64,000 nt of DNA from Hymenobacter sp. H14-R3 (lineage in GTDB: Bacteria; Bacteroidota; Bacteroidia; Cytophagales; Hymenobacteraceae): the NCBI RefSeq assembly GCF_030063445.1, contig NZ_JASITD010000001.1, positions 248,001 through 312,000 of the forward strand. The letters run 5' to 3'. Made by a program: the position numbers and the translations under genes. The number at the start of each line of letters is the position of its first letter. Within the stretch, counting starts at the first letter, position 1. The notes under the pieces were generated by a model. The model searched no databases. It had not been told where the DNA came from and saw only the letters and a program-made list of their open reading frames with translations. Positions 27,016 through 35,629 of this stretch are shown in pieces.

Positions 27016-27795
27016 ATGTCAACATTTTGGCAAAATTTATTCGCCCGTAAACCAGCGACGGATAACCTGCAGTTGGCTGCCTCGCCCTTAGCCAGCCTGG
27101 CGGTAGATATGCACTCGCACCTATTGCCAGGCCTAGACGACGGAGCCGAAACACTAACCCATAGCCTTGACCTGCTGCGGGAGTTGCGGGCCCTGGGCTT
27201 TAGCAAGCTCATTATGACGCCCCACATCATGGGCGACTTTTACAAGAACACGCCCGAAGGCATCCGGGCTGCCCTTAGCCTGTTGCGCACAGCGGCGGCC
27301 GAAGCGGGCTTGTCTGATGTAGTGCTGGAGTGTGCGGCCGAATACTACCTCGACGAGTGGCTGGGCCGCAAGCTGGCCGATGGTACAGAGTTGCTGACGT
27401 TTGGCGGTGAGCGGCGCTACCTGCTCATTGAAACATCTTACCTCAACGAGCCGCTTAACCTCAATGGGACCATTTTTAACTTGCAGGCAGCGGGCTACCG
27501 CCCCGTGCTGGCCCATCCCGAACGCTACGTCTATTTCTACGGGCGTTTTGCAGAAATAGAAAAGCTGCGTCAGGAACAAGGCGTGTTGCTTCAGCTAAAC
27601 CTCAACTCGCTGGCGGGCTACTACTCACCGGCGGCGCGCCACGTTGCGGAGAAGTTGATTGATGCCCGGCTGGTAGACTTTGTCGGTACCGATACGCACC
27701 ACCTGCGTCACACGGCCGCGCTGGCTACTAAAACGTTGAAATCAACCTATTTTCATAAGCTGATGGCCCTGCCCCTGCTCAACAACACTTTATAA
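27016..27795 (+). CDS. Tyrosine-protein phosphatase, PHP/CpsB-YwqE type
   Basis: The 259-residue protein has the PHP metal-binding motifs HSHLLPGLDDG (near residues 35-45), TPHIMG, CAAEYYLDEW, LAHPERY and GTDTHH. It matches the CpsB/YwqE phosphotyrosine phosphatases usually linked to Gram-positive capsule loci. Its start is 8 bases after the Wzc stop. It probably dephosphorylates the Wzc Tyr cluster. Some CpsB homologues are also annotated as capsular metal-dependent hydrolases. Confidence 0.92.
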   Translation: MSTFWQNLFARKPATDNLQLAASPLASLAVDMHSHLLPGLDDGAETLTHSLDLLRELRALGFSKLIMTPHIMGDFYKNTPEGIRAALSLLRTAAAEAGLSDVVLECAAEYYLDEWLGRKLADGTELLTFGGERRYLLIETSYLNEPLNLNGTIFNLQAAGYRPVLAHPERYVYFYGRFAEIEKLRQEQGVLLQLNLNSLAGYYSPAARHVAEKLIDARLVDFVGTDTHHLRHTAALATKTLKSTYFHKLMALPLLNNTL

Positions 27796-27828
27796 AGCCC
27801 GAGTCAGAGCCTTCGCTACTCAGGAAAT

Positions 27829-27836
27829 TATTTTTG
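27829..27836 (+). promoter_or_regulatory. -7 element close to the epimerase start
   Basis: TATTTTTG lies 5 bases before the ATG at 27842, so an mRNA from here would be leaderless. No clear TTTG at -33. Confidence 0.35.
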
Positions 27837-27841
27837 GCGCT

Positions 27842-28864
27842 ATGATTTTTGTAACCGGTGGCACGGGCCTGATCGGCTCTTTTGTGCTGCAAGCGTTAAT
27901 TGCCCGTGGGCTGGGTATCCGGGCCCTCTACCGCGGGGCTACGCCCCCGGCCGAGGTACCCGGGGTTGAATGGGTGCAAGGCGACCTGTTGGATGTAACC
28001 TTGCTGGAGAGCGTGCTAACGCCGGAAATAACCCACGTATTGCACTGCGCCGGCCTGGTTTCCTACGCTCCGCAGGATGAGGACGAACTGCTACGCGTGA
28101 ACGTGGAGGGCACGGCCGCTATTGTCGATGCCTGCCTGCGCCATCCAGCCATCCGGTTGGGATACGTCTCTTCGGTAGCGGCGCTGGGCCAGCCCGCCGC
28201 CGACTCAGCGCTCGAACCTACGGCCACGCCGCGCCGCCTAGATGAAAAGGCCACCTGGGACCTGGGGGCCAGCCACCCAACCTACGCCACCAGCAAGTAC
28301 CTAGCCGAGCTGGAAGTATGGCGCGGAGTAGCCGAGGGGCTATCGGCCGTTATCGTAAATCCGTCGGTGGTATTAGGGCCCGGTAACTGGCACCGCAGCA
28401 GCACTCGCTTACTCCGCTATGCCTACGATGAGCATTATTTCTACACCCAGGGGCAGGTTAACTTTGTGGACGTGCGAGATGTGGTGAGCCAGCTACTACG
28501 CCTTACCCTCGACCTGCCTGCTCTCTCCTCAGCCCGCTATATCCTTAACGGGGGGCTGCATCCAGTAGGGAATTTCCTAGAGCAAATGGCCACTGCCTTC
28601 GGGCGGCGGCCACCCACTACCGCCGTGCCCAACTGGGCTGCCGAAATCATCTGGCGCCTAGAGCACGGCCGGGCCCTACTTACCGGAGCGCGCCCCCTCA
28701 TTACCCGCGACACGGCCCGCGCTGGCCGCCGGCCAGTATACTACGACGCCAGCAAGGCCACCCGCACTACTGGCTTAGCCTTTCGCCCCTTGGCCGAAAC
28801 CGTCGCCTGGTTGGCCCAGGCCACTAAAACGAACCGGACAACTCTCCCCACGGTTGTATCTTAG
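27842..28864 (+). CDS. NAD-dependent epimerase/dehydratase (extended SDR)
   Basis: The 340-residue protein has the GxxGxxG motif TGGTGLIG at its N-terminus, HCAGLV, and the catalytic YATSK. The pattern resembles dihydroflavonol-reductase-like and 3-beta-HSD-like members of the extended SDR family, so a nucleotide-sugar substrate is possible but not shown. It follows the phosphatase after 46 bases and may share the capsule operon or use its own promoter. Confidence 0.85.
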   Translation: MIFVTGGTGLIGSFVLQALIARGLGIRALYRGATPPAEVPGVEWVQGDLLDVTLLESVLTPEITHVLHCAGLVSYAPQDEDELLRVNVEGTAAIVDACLRHPAIRLGYVSSVAALGQPAADSALEPTATPRRLDEKATWDLGASHPTYATSKYLAELEVWRGVAEGLSAVIVNPSVVLGPGNWHRSSTRLLRYAYDEHYFYTQGQVNFVDVRDVVSQLLRLTLDLPALSSARYILNGGLHPVGNFLEQMATAFGRRPPTTAVPNWAAEIIWRLEHGRALLTGARPLITRDTARAGRRPVYYDASKATRTTGLAFRPLAETVAWLAQATKTNRTTLPTVVS

Positions 28865-29001
28865 CGAGTAGCGGGCAGTCCCGTTTTTTCTATTAGCATG
28901 GGGGCTTGATGTAGTTGGCAAGCCTATGGCTGGCGCTTGGCCTTGGCCCCAAATTAGTGCACCGAGCGAATAGGAGTTACCCGTTATACTTCGTGACAAT
29001 T

Positions 29002-30405
29002 ATGCGCATGAACGAACCATTTGATGACCCGCGAGCCGCCCAGGATATGGTGCGCCGCTATGAGCGAATGCTGGCCCACGACGAGGCCGTATTCTTTGAC
29101 CTAGAAGAGTTTGAAGTAATTATTGACCATTACGTAACGAGTGCCGCCTTCGACAAGGCTCAACAAGCCTGCGAGGCTGCGCTAAGCCAATACCCGTTTT
29201 CAACTGAACTCCTAATTGACCGGGCGCAGATTGCTGCCATGCGGGGCGATTATGCCGAAGCCGAGCGCCAAATTGCCAGTGTAGCCAGCCTCGACCCCGA
29301 TAATGCCGACGTAGCCGTGACGCGCGGCATTATCTCCACCCAGCGGGGTGATTTTGAGGAGGCCGTGCGCTTCTTTCAAGCGGCGCTGGCCAGCAACCCC
29401 GACCGCGAGGACATTCACTTCAACCTGGGCCTGGCTTACCAAAGCTGGCAGAAGTACAAGAGCGCGGCTCGGCACTACAAGCATAGTCTACGCCTGCACC
29501 CTGACAACGAAACAACCGTGCAGGAGCTACTTAACTGCCTGGAAGTTAGCGACCGTATGGCGGAGCACGAGGAGTTCTTCCAGCGCTTTACCGATGACGA
29601 CCCCTATTCGGCCGTGGCTTGGTATAACCTGGGGCAGTACTACTACCGGCTTGAGAAATACGAGCAGGCAGGTGCTGCCTTTGATTATGCAATCGTCATT
29701 GAATCAGACTTTTATGATGCTCACCACTGGTTGGCTGACACTTATGTGTGCCAGCAAGAATATCAGCGGGCCATCACGGAGTTTGAGTTGAGCTACCCCG
29801 CTGGTGAGCCTACCGACGAAGCCCTGTGCAATATTGGCGAATGCTACGAAAAGCTGCGGTCTTGGGAGCAGGCCCGTCAGTACTACCGCAAGGCGCTGGA
29901 CCTGAACCCCGAAATGGACGAAGCCTGGTTTGGCCAGGGTGTGCTTTTGCAAGAGCAAGAGCGTCCTTACGAAGCACTCCATTTCTTTCGCAAAGCCGTA
30001 GAGCTCTATAGCGAAAGCGGCGAGTACTGGGCCGCTTTGGGTGCGGCCGAAAACCAGGTTGGTAACATCGTAAGTGCGCTGGAAGCCTACGAAAAAGCCA
30101 CCGAGGTAGCCCCTGAGGAGGCCACCGGCTGGGTGAGCTGGAGCGCCATCTTATACGAGCAAGGTCACTACGAGGAAGCAGTTGACCTGCTTCAGCACGC
30201 TGTGGAACTGCACCCGCACGAGGCTCATTTTCACTACATGATTTGCGCCTATTTATTGGCCGCCGGCCGCCTGCGCGAGGCTTATCAGGAGTTGGAAACG
30301 GCGCTCACGCTCAATTACGAGCAGCATTCGCTCCTATTTGATTATTTTCCTGAGCTGCAAAAGCAACCGGCGCTACAACGACTCATCGACCAGTTTCGCA
30401 AGTAG
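29002..30405 (+). CDS. Tetratricopeptide repeat protein
   Basis: From the ATG at 29002 the product has 467 residues and consists of about ten TPR units (for example EAVRFFQAALASNPDREDIH, QARQYYRKALDLNPEMDEA, YEEAVDLLQHAVELHPHEA). No signal peptide is seen; it is acidic and probably cytoplasmic, acting as a protein-binding scaffold. An ATG six bases further in is an equally possible start. The next gene is the ComA-like synthase. Confidence 0.85.
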   Translation: MRMNEPFDDPRAAQDMVRRYERMLAHDEAVFFDLEEFEVIIDHYVTSAAFDKAQQACEAALSQYPFSTELLIDRAQIAAMRGDYAEAERQIASVASLDPDNADVAVTRGIISTQRGDFEEAVRFFQAALASNPDREDIHFNLGLAYQSWQKYKSAARHYKHSLRLHPDNETTVQELLNCLEVSDRMAEHEEFFQRFTDDDPYSAVAWYNLGQYYYRLEKYEQAGAAFDYAIVIESDFYDAHHWLADTYVCQQEYQRAITEFELSYPAGEPTDEALCNIGECYEKLRSWEQARQYYRKALDLNPEMDEAWFGQGVLLQEQERPYEALHFFRKAVELYSESGEYWAALGAAENQVGNIVSALEAYEKATEVAPEEATGWVSWSAILYEQGHYEEAVDLLQHAVELHPHEAHFHYMICAYLLAAGRLREAYQELETALTLNYEQHSLLFDYFPELQKQPALQRLIDQFRK

Positions 30406-30451
30406 TGGGGTGCTTGCACCAGTGCTCAGTAATGCCTGTTGCTTTCTAAGC

Positions 30452-30459
30452 TAATTTTG
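30452..30459 (+). promoter_or_regulatory. -7 element directly before a leader hairpin
   Basis: TAATTTTG lies one base before the hairpin at 30461. No TTTG at a suitable -33 position is evident. Same layout as upstream of metK. Confidence 0.3.
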
Positions 30460-30460
30460 T

Positions 30461-30492
30461 GCCTGCCCACCTACTTGGTGGGCAGGCTTTTT
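30461..30492 (+). terminator. Hairpin with T5 tract between the TPR gene and the comA-like gene
   Basis: GCCTGCCCACC (30461-30471) pairs perfectly with GGTGGGCAGGC (30477-30487), followed by TTTTT. It probably ends the TPR gene transcript, or acts as a 5' hairpin of the next one. Confidence 0.75.
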
Positions 30493-30531
30493 ACTTACTC
30501 TTTTGCCGGGCCCGCGCCTGCTTTACCACGC

Positions 30532-31362
30532 ATGAATTATTCTCTTTCGCAGCTTCCCGAACGCACTCAAAAGCCTCGTGAGCAGGGCTTTACCATGATG
30601 ATGGACAAAGGACTAAGCTTACGTGAGGTCGAAGACTTCCTGGAAGTGGCGTCTCCCTACACTGATATCGTTAAGCTGGGGTGGGCCACGTCCTACGTAG
30701 TGCCTAACCTCAAGCGCAAGCTCGAAATTTACAAAGAAGCTGGCATTCCGGTGTACCTGGGCGGCACCTTGTTTGAAGCATTCATCATCCGCAATCAGTT
30801 TGATGACTACCGCCGCCTGCTTGACAACTTTGGCCTGGAATACGCTGAAGTTTCGGATGGCAGCATCGACCTTGACCACGGCCGCAAGTGCGAGTTTATC
30901 CGGGAGTTGACTAAGTCAGTAAAGGTCTTGAGTGAAGTAGGCTCTAAAGATGCGGAGAAGATTATCCCACCCTACAAGTGGATTTCGCAGATGCAGGCCG
31001 AGCTCGATGCCGGCGCCATTAAGGTAATTGGGGAAGCCCGCGAGGGCGGCAACGTGGGCCTTTTCCGTAGCACTGGCGAAGTCCGCTCGGGCTTGGTGGA
31101 GGAGATTTTGACCAAGATTCCCTCCGAGCGCATTATCTGGGAAGCGCCCCAGAAGGCGCAGCAGGTATGGTTTATTAAGCTGCTGGGGGCCAACGTAAAC
31201 CTGGGCAACATTGCTCCCAATGAGATGGTGAGCCTCGAAACCATCCGCCTGGGCCTGCGGGGCGATACGTTCTCGCACTTCCTAGATATGGATGCCGTGG
31301 ACCCCATGTTTCATCCTGCTGCCAAAACCGGCAAGCCGGGTACGTCTATGCCGCGAGGCTAG
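30532..31362 (+). CDS. Phosphosulfolactate synthase (ComA) family protein
   Basis: The 276-residue protein from the ATG at 30532 is a TIM-barrel of the ComA family: GFTMMMDKGLSLREVEDFLEVA, DIVKLGWATSYV, YLGGTLFEAFI, EVSDGSIDLD, KVIGEAREGGNVGLF and WEAPQKAQQVWFIKLLG. In methanogens ComA adds sulfite to phosphoenolpyruvate at the start of coenzyme M synthesis. In Bacteroidota the function is unproven; a link to sulfonolipid or sulfonate metabolism is plausible. No com or sulfonolipid genes are adjacent. An upstream in-frame ATG would add 31 unconserved residues. Confidence 0.88.
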   Translation: MNYSLSQLPERTQKPREQGFTMMMDKGLSLREVEDFLEVASPYTDIVKLGWATSYVVPNLKRKLEIYKEAGIPVYLGGTLFEAFIIRNQFDDYRRLLDNFGLEYAEVSDGSIDLDHGRKCEFIRELTKSVKVLSEVGSKDAEKIIPPYKWISQMQAELDAGAIKVIGEAREGGNVGLFRSTGEVRSGLVEEILTKIPSERIIWEAPQKAQQVWFIKLLGANVNLGNIAPNEMVSLETIRLGLRGDTFSHFLDMDAVDPMFHPAAKTGKPGTSMPRG

Positions 31363-31381
31363 CAACTTCCTTTATAAAAGC

Positions 31382-31439
31382 AAGTGAACGCAAAAAAGGC
31401 GGGCTCCCAATTAGGAGCCCGCCTTTTTTGCGTTCACTT
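31382..31439. terminator. Bidirectional terminator, perfect 26-bp inverted repeat
   Basis: Arms 31382-31407 and 31414-31439 are perfectly complementary around the loop CAATTA, with A- and T-tracts inside the arms. It lies between the convergent comA-like and T9SS cargo genes. Confidence 0.92.
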
Positions 31440-31444
31440 ACAGG

Positions 31445-34381
31445 CTATTGCTTCTGCACGCGCACCTTCTGGGTGGTACCATTCGGCAGGGTCACTTTGG
31501 CCAAGTATAAGCCACTGCGCAAGCCGTCGAGGTCGGTTAGAGTCAGTGTAGCGTTGATTACCTGCAACTTCTGTTCCCGAACAATGCGGCCGGTCATGTC
31601 TATCAGTTGCACGTGCGCCATACCGTCGCCCACTGCTGTAGCATCGAGGTTGAACTCGAGCTTATTGGTGAACGGGTTGGGGTAGCCAGCTAGTGTCGTT
31701 GCCACTGAGGCCGCACCGTTGAAGCTAGTAGTGCGCACTGGCGAGAAGGATTCAGTACCATCTGTGTCCACCTGCTTTAGGCGGTAGTAGCGAGTGCCTG
31801 TTTTACCTTCTTCCTGGTCGGTATACGTGTAGTTTGTTTTCTGCGCGCTATTGGCGTTTTGGCTAGCTACGAAAGCCAGTTTACGGAATGCAGTGCCATC
31901 AGTCGATACCTGCACTTCAAAGCCGGCGTTGTCCTGCTCCGAGGCCGTCGTCCAATTAAGGAGGGCTGCGTTGCCGGTGCGAGTAGCCGTGAAGGCAACA
32001 AGCTTAACGGGAAGCGGATTGTCGATGTCGCCAAGGGTAAGAGTGGCGAATGTGGTTACGCCTGTGCGGGTTACGGTATTCTTTACTTCATCTACCGGGC
32101 CATCACGGCCTACCAGCCTAAAAGTATTGCCCGAGTTTTGAGATACAAAAATCGTTAGACGCTCTTCCGGGATGCTACCCGTGCCTGGGGTTTGGGTATT
32201 AGGCCCATTCAGGTTCACTGTTTCTGAATTGCGGTAATGGAATACCAGCGTGGCGTTCAGGCCGCCACTGTTGGTGGCCGCGTCGGAGGGACGCACGCCG
32301 AAGATGCGGCGAATACCGAATCGGCCGGCCAGGGGTGAATAAGACTCCACCGTATTGCGGGTTACGTCTACGTTACCGGGAGCGTTGGCACCCATAAAAT
32401 TCAACTCTATTCCGATGTTACCGTAGGTTCGGTTTTCGTTGGTCTTTACGCCCTGCCGGGTAGTAACTACAAAACCAAACAAGAAAGCATTGTCAGTTTC
32501 ACCGTTGAGCTGCGCGCCATTGTTGAGGTTAGTCGCGCCCCGGTCAGCTAAAACTATCCTGTTGGCAGAAGGGCTGGTGATATCCGTGCTTAGTATTCCG
32601 GCATTATTAGCCAGGTTGGTAAAAGGATTGACTGCTAATGGGTTGGCAGCAGCAGCATATACACCTGGCGTCAGGAAGTTGATTGATTCCGATACGTTCA
32701 TCACCCCGCTTGTTTTTGGCTTCGTATCGCCTGTCAAGCCCGTCAATGTACCCAGCGTCTTGGTGCCGCCGCCCGAAATATCGACCCGAGTGAAAGTACC
32801 TCCCGTGATATTCTGGTCACCCCCCGCAAACTCCGTGATGGTGTTTTCGCGTTGGATAAAGCTGTCATAGGTATTGACAAAGTCACCGAACACTTGAAGC
32901 TGACCTACTACCAAGCGGGCAATCGAGCGCGAAGCCTGTGAGCTACCCCCCATTATGAAATTACGCGTCTGGGCCGGGCCGGAGGTAGCGTTATTGTACA
33001 AAACAGTGCCATTAGGAATGTCATTAACAGTGCGTACAACACTAGAGTAGATGTTTGGGTATGGCACACTATTACCAGCACCCAAGTCTCTAACAAGAGC
33101 ATTAGTGGTAGCAGTGGGAACACCAGCACTCCAGTTACCCGCATCAAACCAGTTGTCATTAATACCCCCTGTCCAGATAGTGGTAGCGATAGGTATACCA
33201 CCCACCGTGAAAGTTGCCGCAAATGAACTGTTGCTACTGGAAGGGTATGTAACCGTAGTGGTGGTACTTGCCGATGAGTTAAATACGTTGGCCTGATAAT
33301 ACACTTCGACCACATAATTGCCGACAGCTGTGACTGCCGGAGTAGCAATTAGGTTCGGCTGCGAGTTGGTGTTGTTAGTGGAGGCGGGGTCAATAACGAA
33401 CGTCCGTACACCATTATTAATGTCGCCCGACTGAGTCAGCGTAATGGGGTTAAAAGCACCAACAACACCCGTAGTTGTGCGGGTACGGTAATACAGAATA
33501 ACGCTTTTAACCGAGCTAGCGCCAGTTTCGTTGGTGGTTACTGCTGTATTCAGCAGACGTAGCTGACCGTTGTTGATATCAAAAGCACCAGGAGTGCCGC
33601 CTGCATTCTGTGAAGACGTGAAATTGAAACCCGGAAACTGTGGCGCAGTACCTGTATTGGGGAAATAATAAGGGCTTGGGGTTGCATTGCCATCAGCCGC
33701 TAACTGAATATTATTGGTGTTAATATTAACGGTAGAAGGTATACCAGTAGCAGTGAATACAGACCGGCGGCGTACATTACTACCAGTTATAACTACTTCA
33801 TCAAAGCCTCCATTACCATCTGGTGCGCTGCCACTGGCATTAACAGTAACGTCGAAACGATTGCTGCCACTGTTGGTACCACCAACAGTAGCAAGTGCTA
33901 AAATATCGCGTGCCGCGTTACTTAGAGAAAAAGTCCGGACACCAGTAGAAGAGTTATAACCCGTCTGGCTTAGTTCTATCGTTTGTGCAAGACCAAGGGG
34001 AGGACTGGCAAACGTTCCGGATGATACGCCGTAATTAATGAAAGCGCGGTCATATGTCTCGTCGTTGGTCTCAGTAATTTCTACTGTACCACCTTGCAAA
34101 AGTAGACGGCCATCGTTTACATCAAGAGTCCCAAAATTACGTTGTGCGAATCTACCAGCACCTGCCGTGCTTTGAATAGCATCATAAGTAGTTGTACTAA
34201 CTGTACTGGTACTTACACCAGACGTGACTATAACATTTCGAATGTCAGCTGTAGAGCTACCTACCTGCTGAGCAACAGCAGTCCTGCCCACAAGAGTTAG
34301 CAGTATGGCGAGAAGCATTGACGTTGCTCGTCCAAGCCCCATTCTAGGGCTTGAGCTCTGCAAAAAAGTAGTTATTTGCAT
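31445..34381 (-). CDS. Large secreted protein with type IX sorting domain
   Basis: The 978-residue protein has a signal peptide (ATSMLLAILLTLVGRTAVAQQ), a long Ser/Thr/Asn-rich beta-helix-like or repeat region, a fibronectin-like segment (VKLVAFTATRTGNAALLNWTT) and a C-terminal T9SS type A domain (YPNPFTNKLEFNL to LAKVTLPNGTTQKVRVQKQ). The final domain sends it to the cell surface by the gliding/secretion machinery. The N-terminal part is not a recognised enzyme. It is richer in A/T and Asn than its neighbours. A second ATG at 34342 could be the start. Confidence 0.85.
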   Translation of the reverse strand: MQITTFLQSSSPRMGLGRATSMLLAILLTLVGRTAVAQQVGSSTADIRNVIVTSGVSTSTVSTTTYDAIQSTAGAGRFAQRNFGTLDVNDGRLLLQGGTVEITETNDETYDRAFINYGVSSGTFASPPLGLAQTIELSQTGYNSSTGVRTFSLSNAARDILALATVGGTNSGSNRFDVTVNASGSAPDGNGGFDEVVITGSNVRRRSVFTATGIPSTVNINTNNIQLAADGNATPSPYYFPNTGTAPQFPGFNFTSSQNAGGTPGAFDINNGQLRLLNTAVTTNETGASSVKSVILYYRTRTTTGVVGAFNPITLTQSGDINNGVRTFVIDPASTNNTNSQPNLIATPAVTAVGNYVVEVYYQANVFNSSASTTTTVTYPSSSNSSFAATFTVGGIPIATTIWTGGINDNWFDAGNWSAGVPTATTNALVRDLGAGNSVPYPNIYSSVVRTVNDIPNGTVLYNNATSGPAQTRNFIMGGSSQASRSIARLVVGQLQVFGDFVNTYDSFIQRENTITEFAGGDQNITGGTFTRVDISGGGTKTLGTLTGLTGDTKPKTSGVMNVSESINFLTPGVYAAAANPLAVNPFTNLANNAGILSTDITSPSANRIVLADRGATNLNNGAQLNGETDNAFLFGFVVTTRQGVKTNENRTYGNIGIELNFMGANAPGNVDVTRNTVESYSPLAGRFGIRRIFGVRPSDAATNSGGLNATLVFHYRNSETVNLNGPNTQTPGTGSIPEERLTIFVSQNSGNTFRLVGRDGPVDEVKNTVTRTGVTTFATLTLGDIDNPLPVKLVAFTATRTGNAALLNWTTASEQDNAGFEVQVSTDGTAFRKLAFVASQNANSAQKTNYTYTDQEEGKTGTRYYRLKQVDTDGTESFSPVRTTSFNGAASVATTLAGYPNPFTNKLEFNLDATAVGDGMAHVQLIDMTGRIVREQKLQVINATLTLTDLDGLRSGLYLAKVTLPNGTTQKVRVQKQ

Positions 34382-34590
34382 TATGATATGAAAAAAAATG
34401 GGTTGAATCAGTTGTTCATCGCGCTACGCATGGTGCGAGTGCGGCCTTTTACGGAGGATAAGCAGTTACGTTAGGTATTTGCGGAAAAAAATTTACTCTT
34501 GAAAAAATTACACCCGGACTTCATTGAGTATAATTTTCTAATGGTCGCAGCACTGTACAATTATTGTGCCCGCATCTCAAAACGGCTTAC

Positions 34591-35514
34591 TTAGTGCACT
34601 ACACTATAAGGCACTGAGGCCAGCGCCTTTTTCTGGTCAGATAGCTCGACCTGAAGCAAGTCATGCACACTAACTCGAATTTTGTTGGATAATTGTGTGA
34701 GAGGCAAGTCATTGGAATCCAAGCCAAAGGGATTTTCAATCTCCTCGCCAATCATCTCCAGGCCAAGCAGGGCGTAGGCTCCGAACATAGTAATAGGAAC
34801 CATGGAATAGCCAGATGTTGACAAAAGTACGAACGGCATTACACCAATAAAGGTAAGAATGTACGCTTTTATGAAAAAAGTGTAAGAAAAGGGGATGGGG
34901 GTGGCCTTGATACGTTCACAAACACCATTCACCGACATCAGGCCCAGAAAGTGCTGCTTGAAGTTGAGCAGATGAAAGTCGCGGATGATTTCTACCTGCC
35001 GCAGCTGCTCCAAACTTTCCTGCAAAACGGCCAGCAGGGTAACGGCCACGTTTTCAGCCGTGCGCAGTCGTTCCAGAATATCGGGAGTAGCTTCCATCTG
35101 CTCAAACTTCATTTCGTTGCGCAGGGAGCCCTTGAGGGCAAACGGGAAGTTGGAGATGAGGGCCGCAAAGTAGCGGCGGCTAGCGGCGGCATCGCGGGGC
35201 AGCACAGCATTGAGCTCGATGGCCAAGCCCCGGCACTGCGACACTAACTGCCCCCACACGCGTCGGCCTTCATAGTAGCGGTCGTAGGCAGTGTTGGTGC
35301 GGAACACCAGCAGCAAGCTCAGCAAAATACCTAGAAAGGAGAAGTACTCCCGGCTGATGCTCAGCACGGCCCCGTGGTAGTTGATGCCCCACATAGCAAT
35401 AGCAGCCCCATAGGCACCTACCAGGCTAACGCGAACCAGCAACTGCCGGATAACGGCGGAGGTGTGGAAATGCCGGAGCGCCTGCCACCAGTCGCCCCCT
35501 TTGTACACAATCAT
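34591..35514 (-). CDS. Bestrophin-like/UPF0187 membrane channel protein
   Basis: The 307-residue protein matches the bacterial bestrophin family: IVYKGGDWWQALRHFHTSAV, the RTNTAYDRYYEGRRVWGQL motif, and four hydrophobic segments in two groups (about residues 25-70 and 205-250). In other bacteria these are pentameric ion channels in the inner membrane (sodium-permeable in Klebsiella). It is transcribed alone, divergently from the DedA gene. Confidence 0.9.
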   Translation of the reverse strand: MIVYKGGDWWQALRHFHTSAVIRQLLVRVSLVGAYGAAIAMWGINYHGAVLSISREYFSFLGILLSLLLVFRTNTAYDRYYEGRRVWGQLVSQCRGLAIELNAVLPRDAAASRRYFAALISNFPFALKGSLRNEMKFEQMEATPDILERLRTAENVAVTLLAVLQESLEQLRQVEIIRDFHLLNFKQHFLGLMSVNGVCERIKATPIPFSYTFFIKAYILTFIGVMPFVLLSTSGYSMVPITMFGAYALLGLEMIGEEIENPFGLDSNDLPLTQLSNKIRVSVHDLLQVELSDQKKALASVPYSVVH

Positions 35515-35629
35515 GCGCGTATTTTTTTAATCGGAGTCCCTTGCCATAGGCCGGTGGGCTCGTGTTGGGGCGCCGGTTGGCAATCTTCGTACCAGCCTTG
35601 CGTTCTTTGCGGGCTCACTTCTTCACCTT

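Noticed and set aside
32439..32870. Open frames antisense to the T9SS cargo gene
   Set aside because: The sense frame has signal peptide, fibronectin-like and sorting domains; the antisense frames have no recognisable features.
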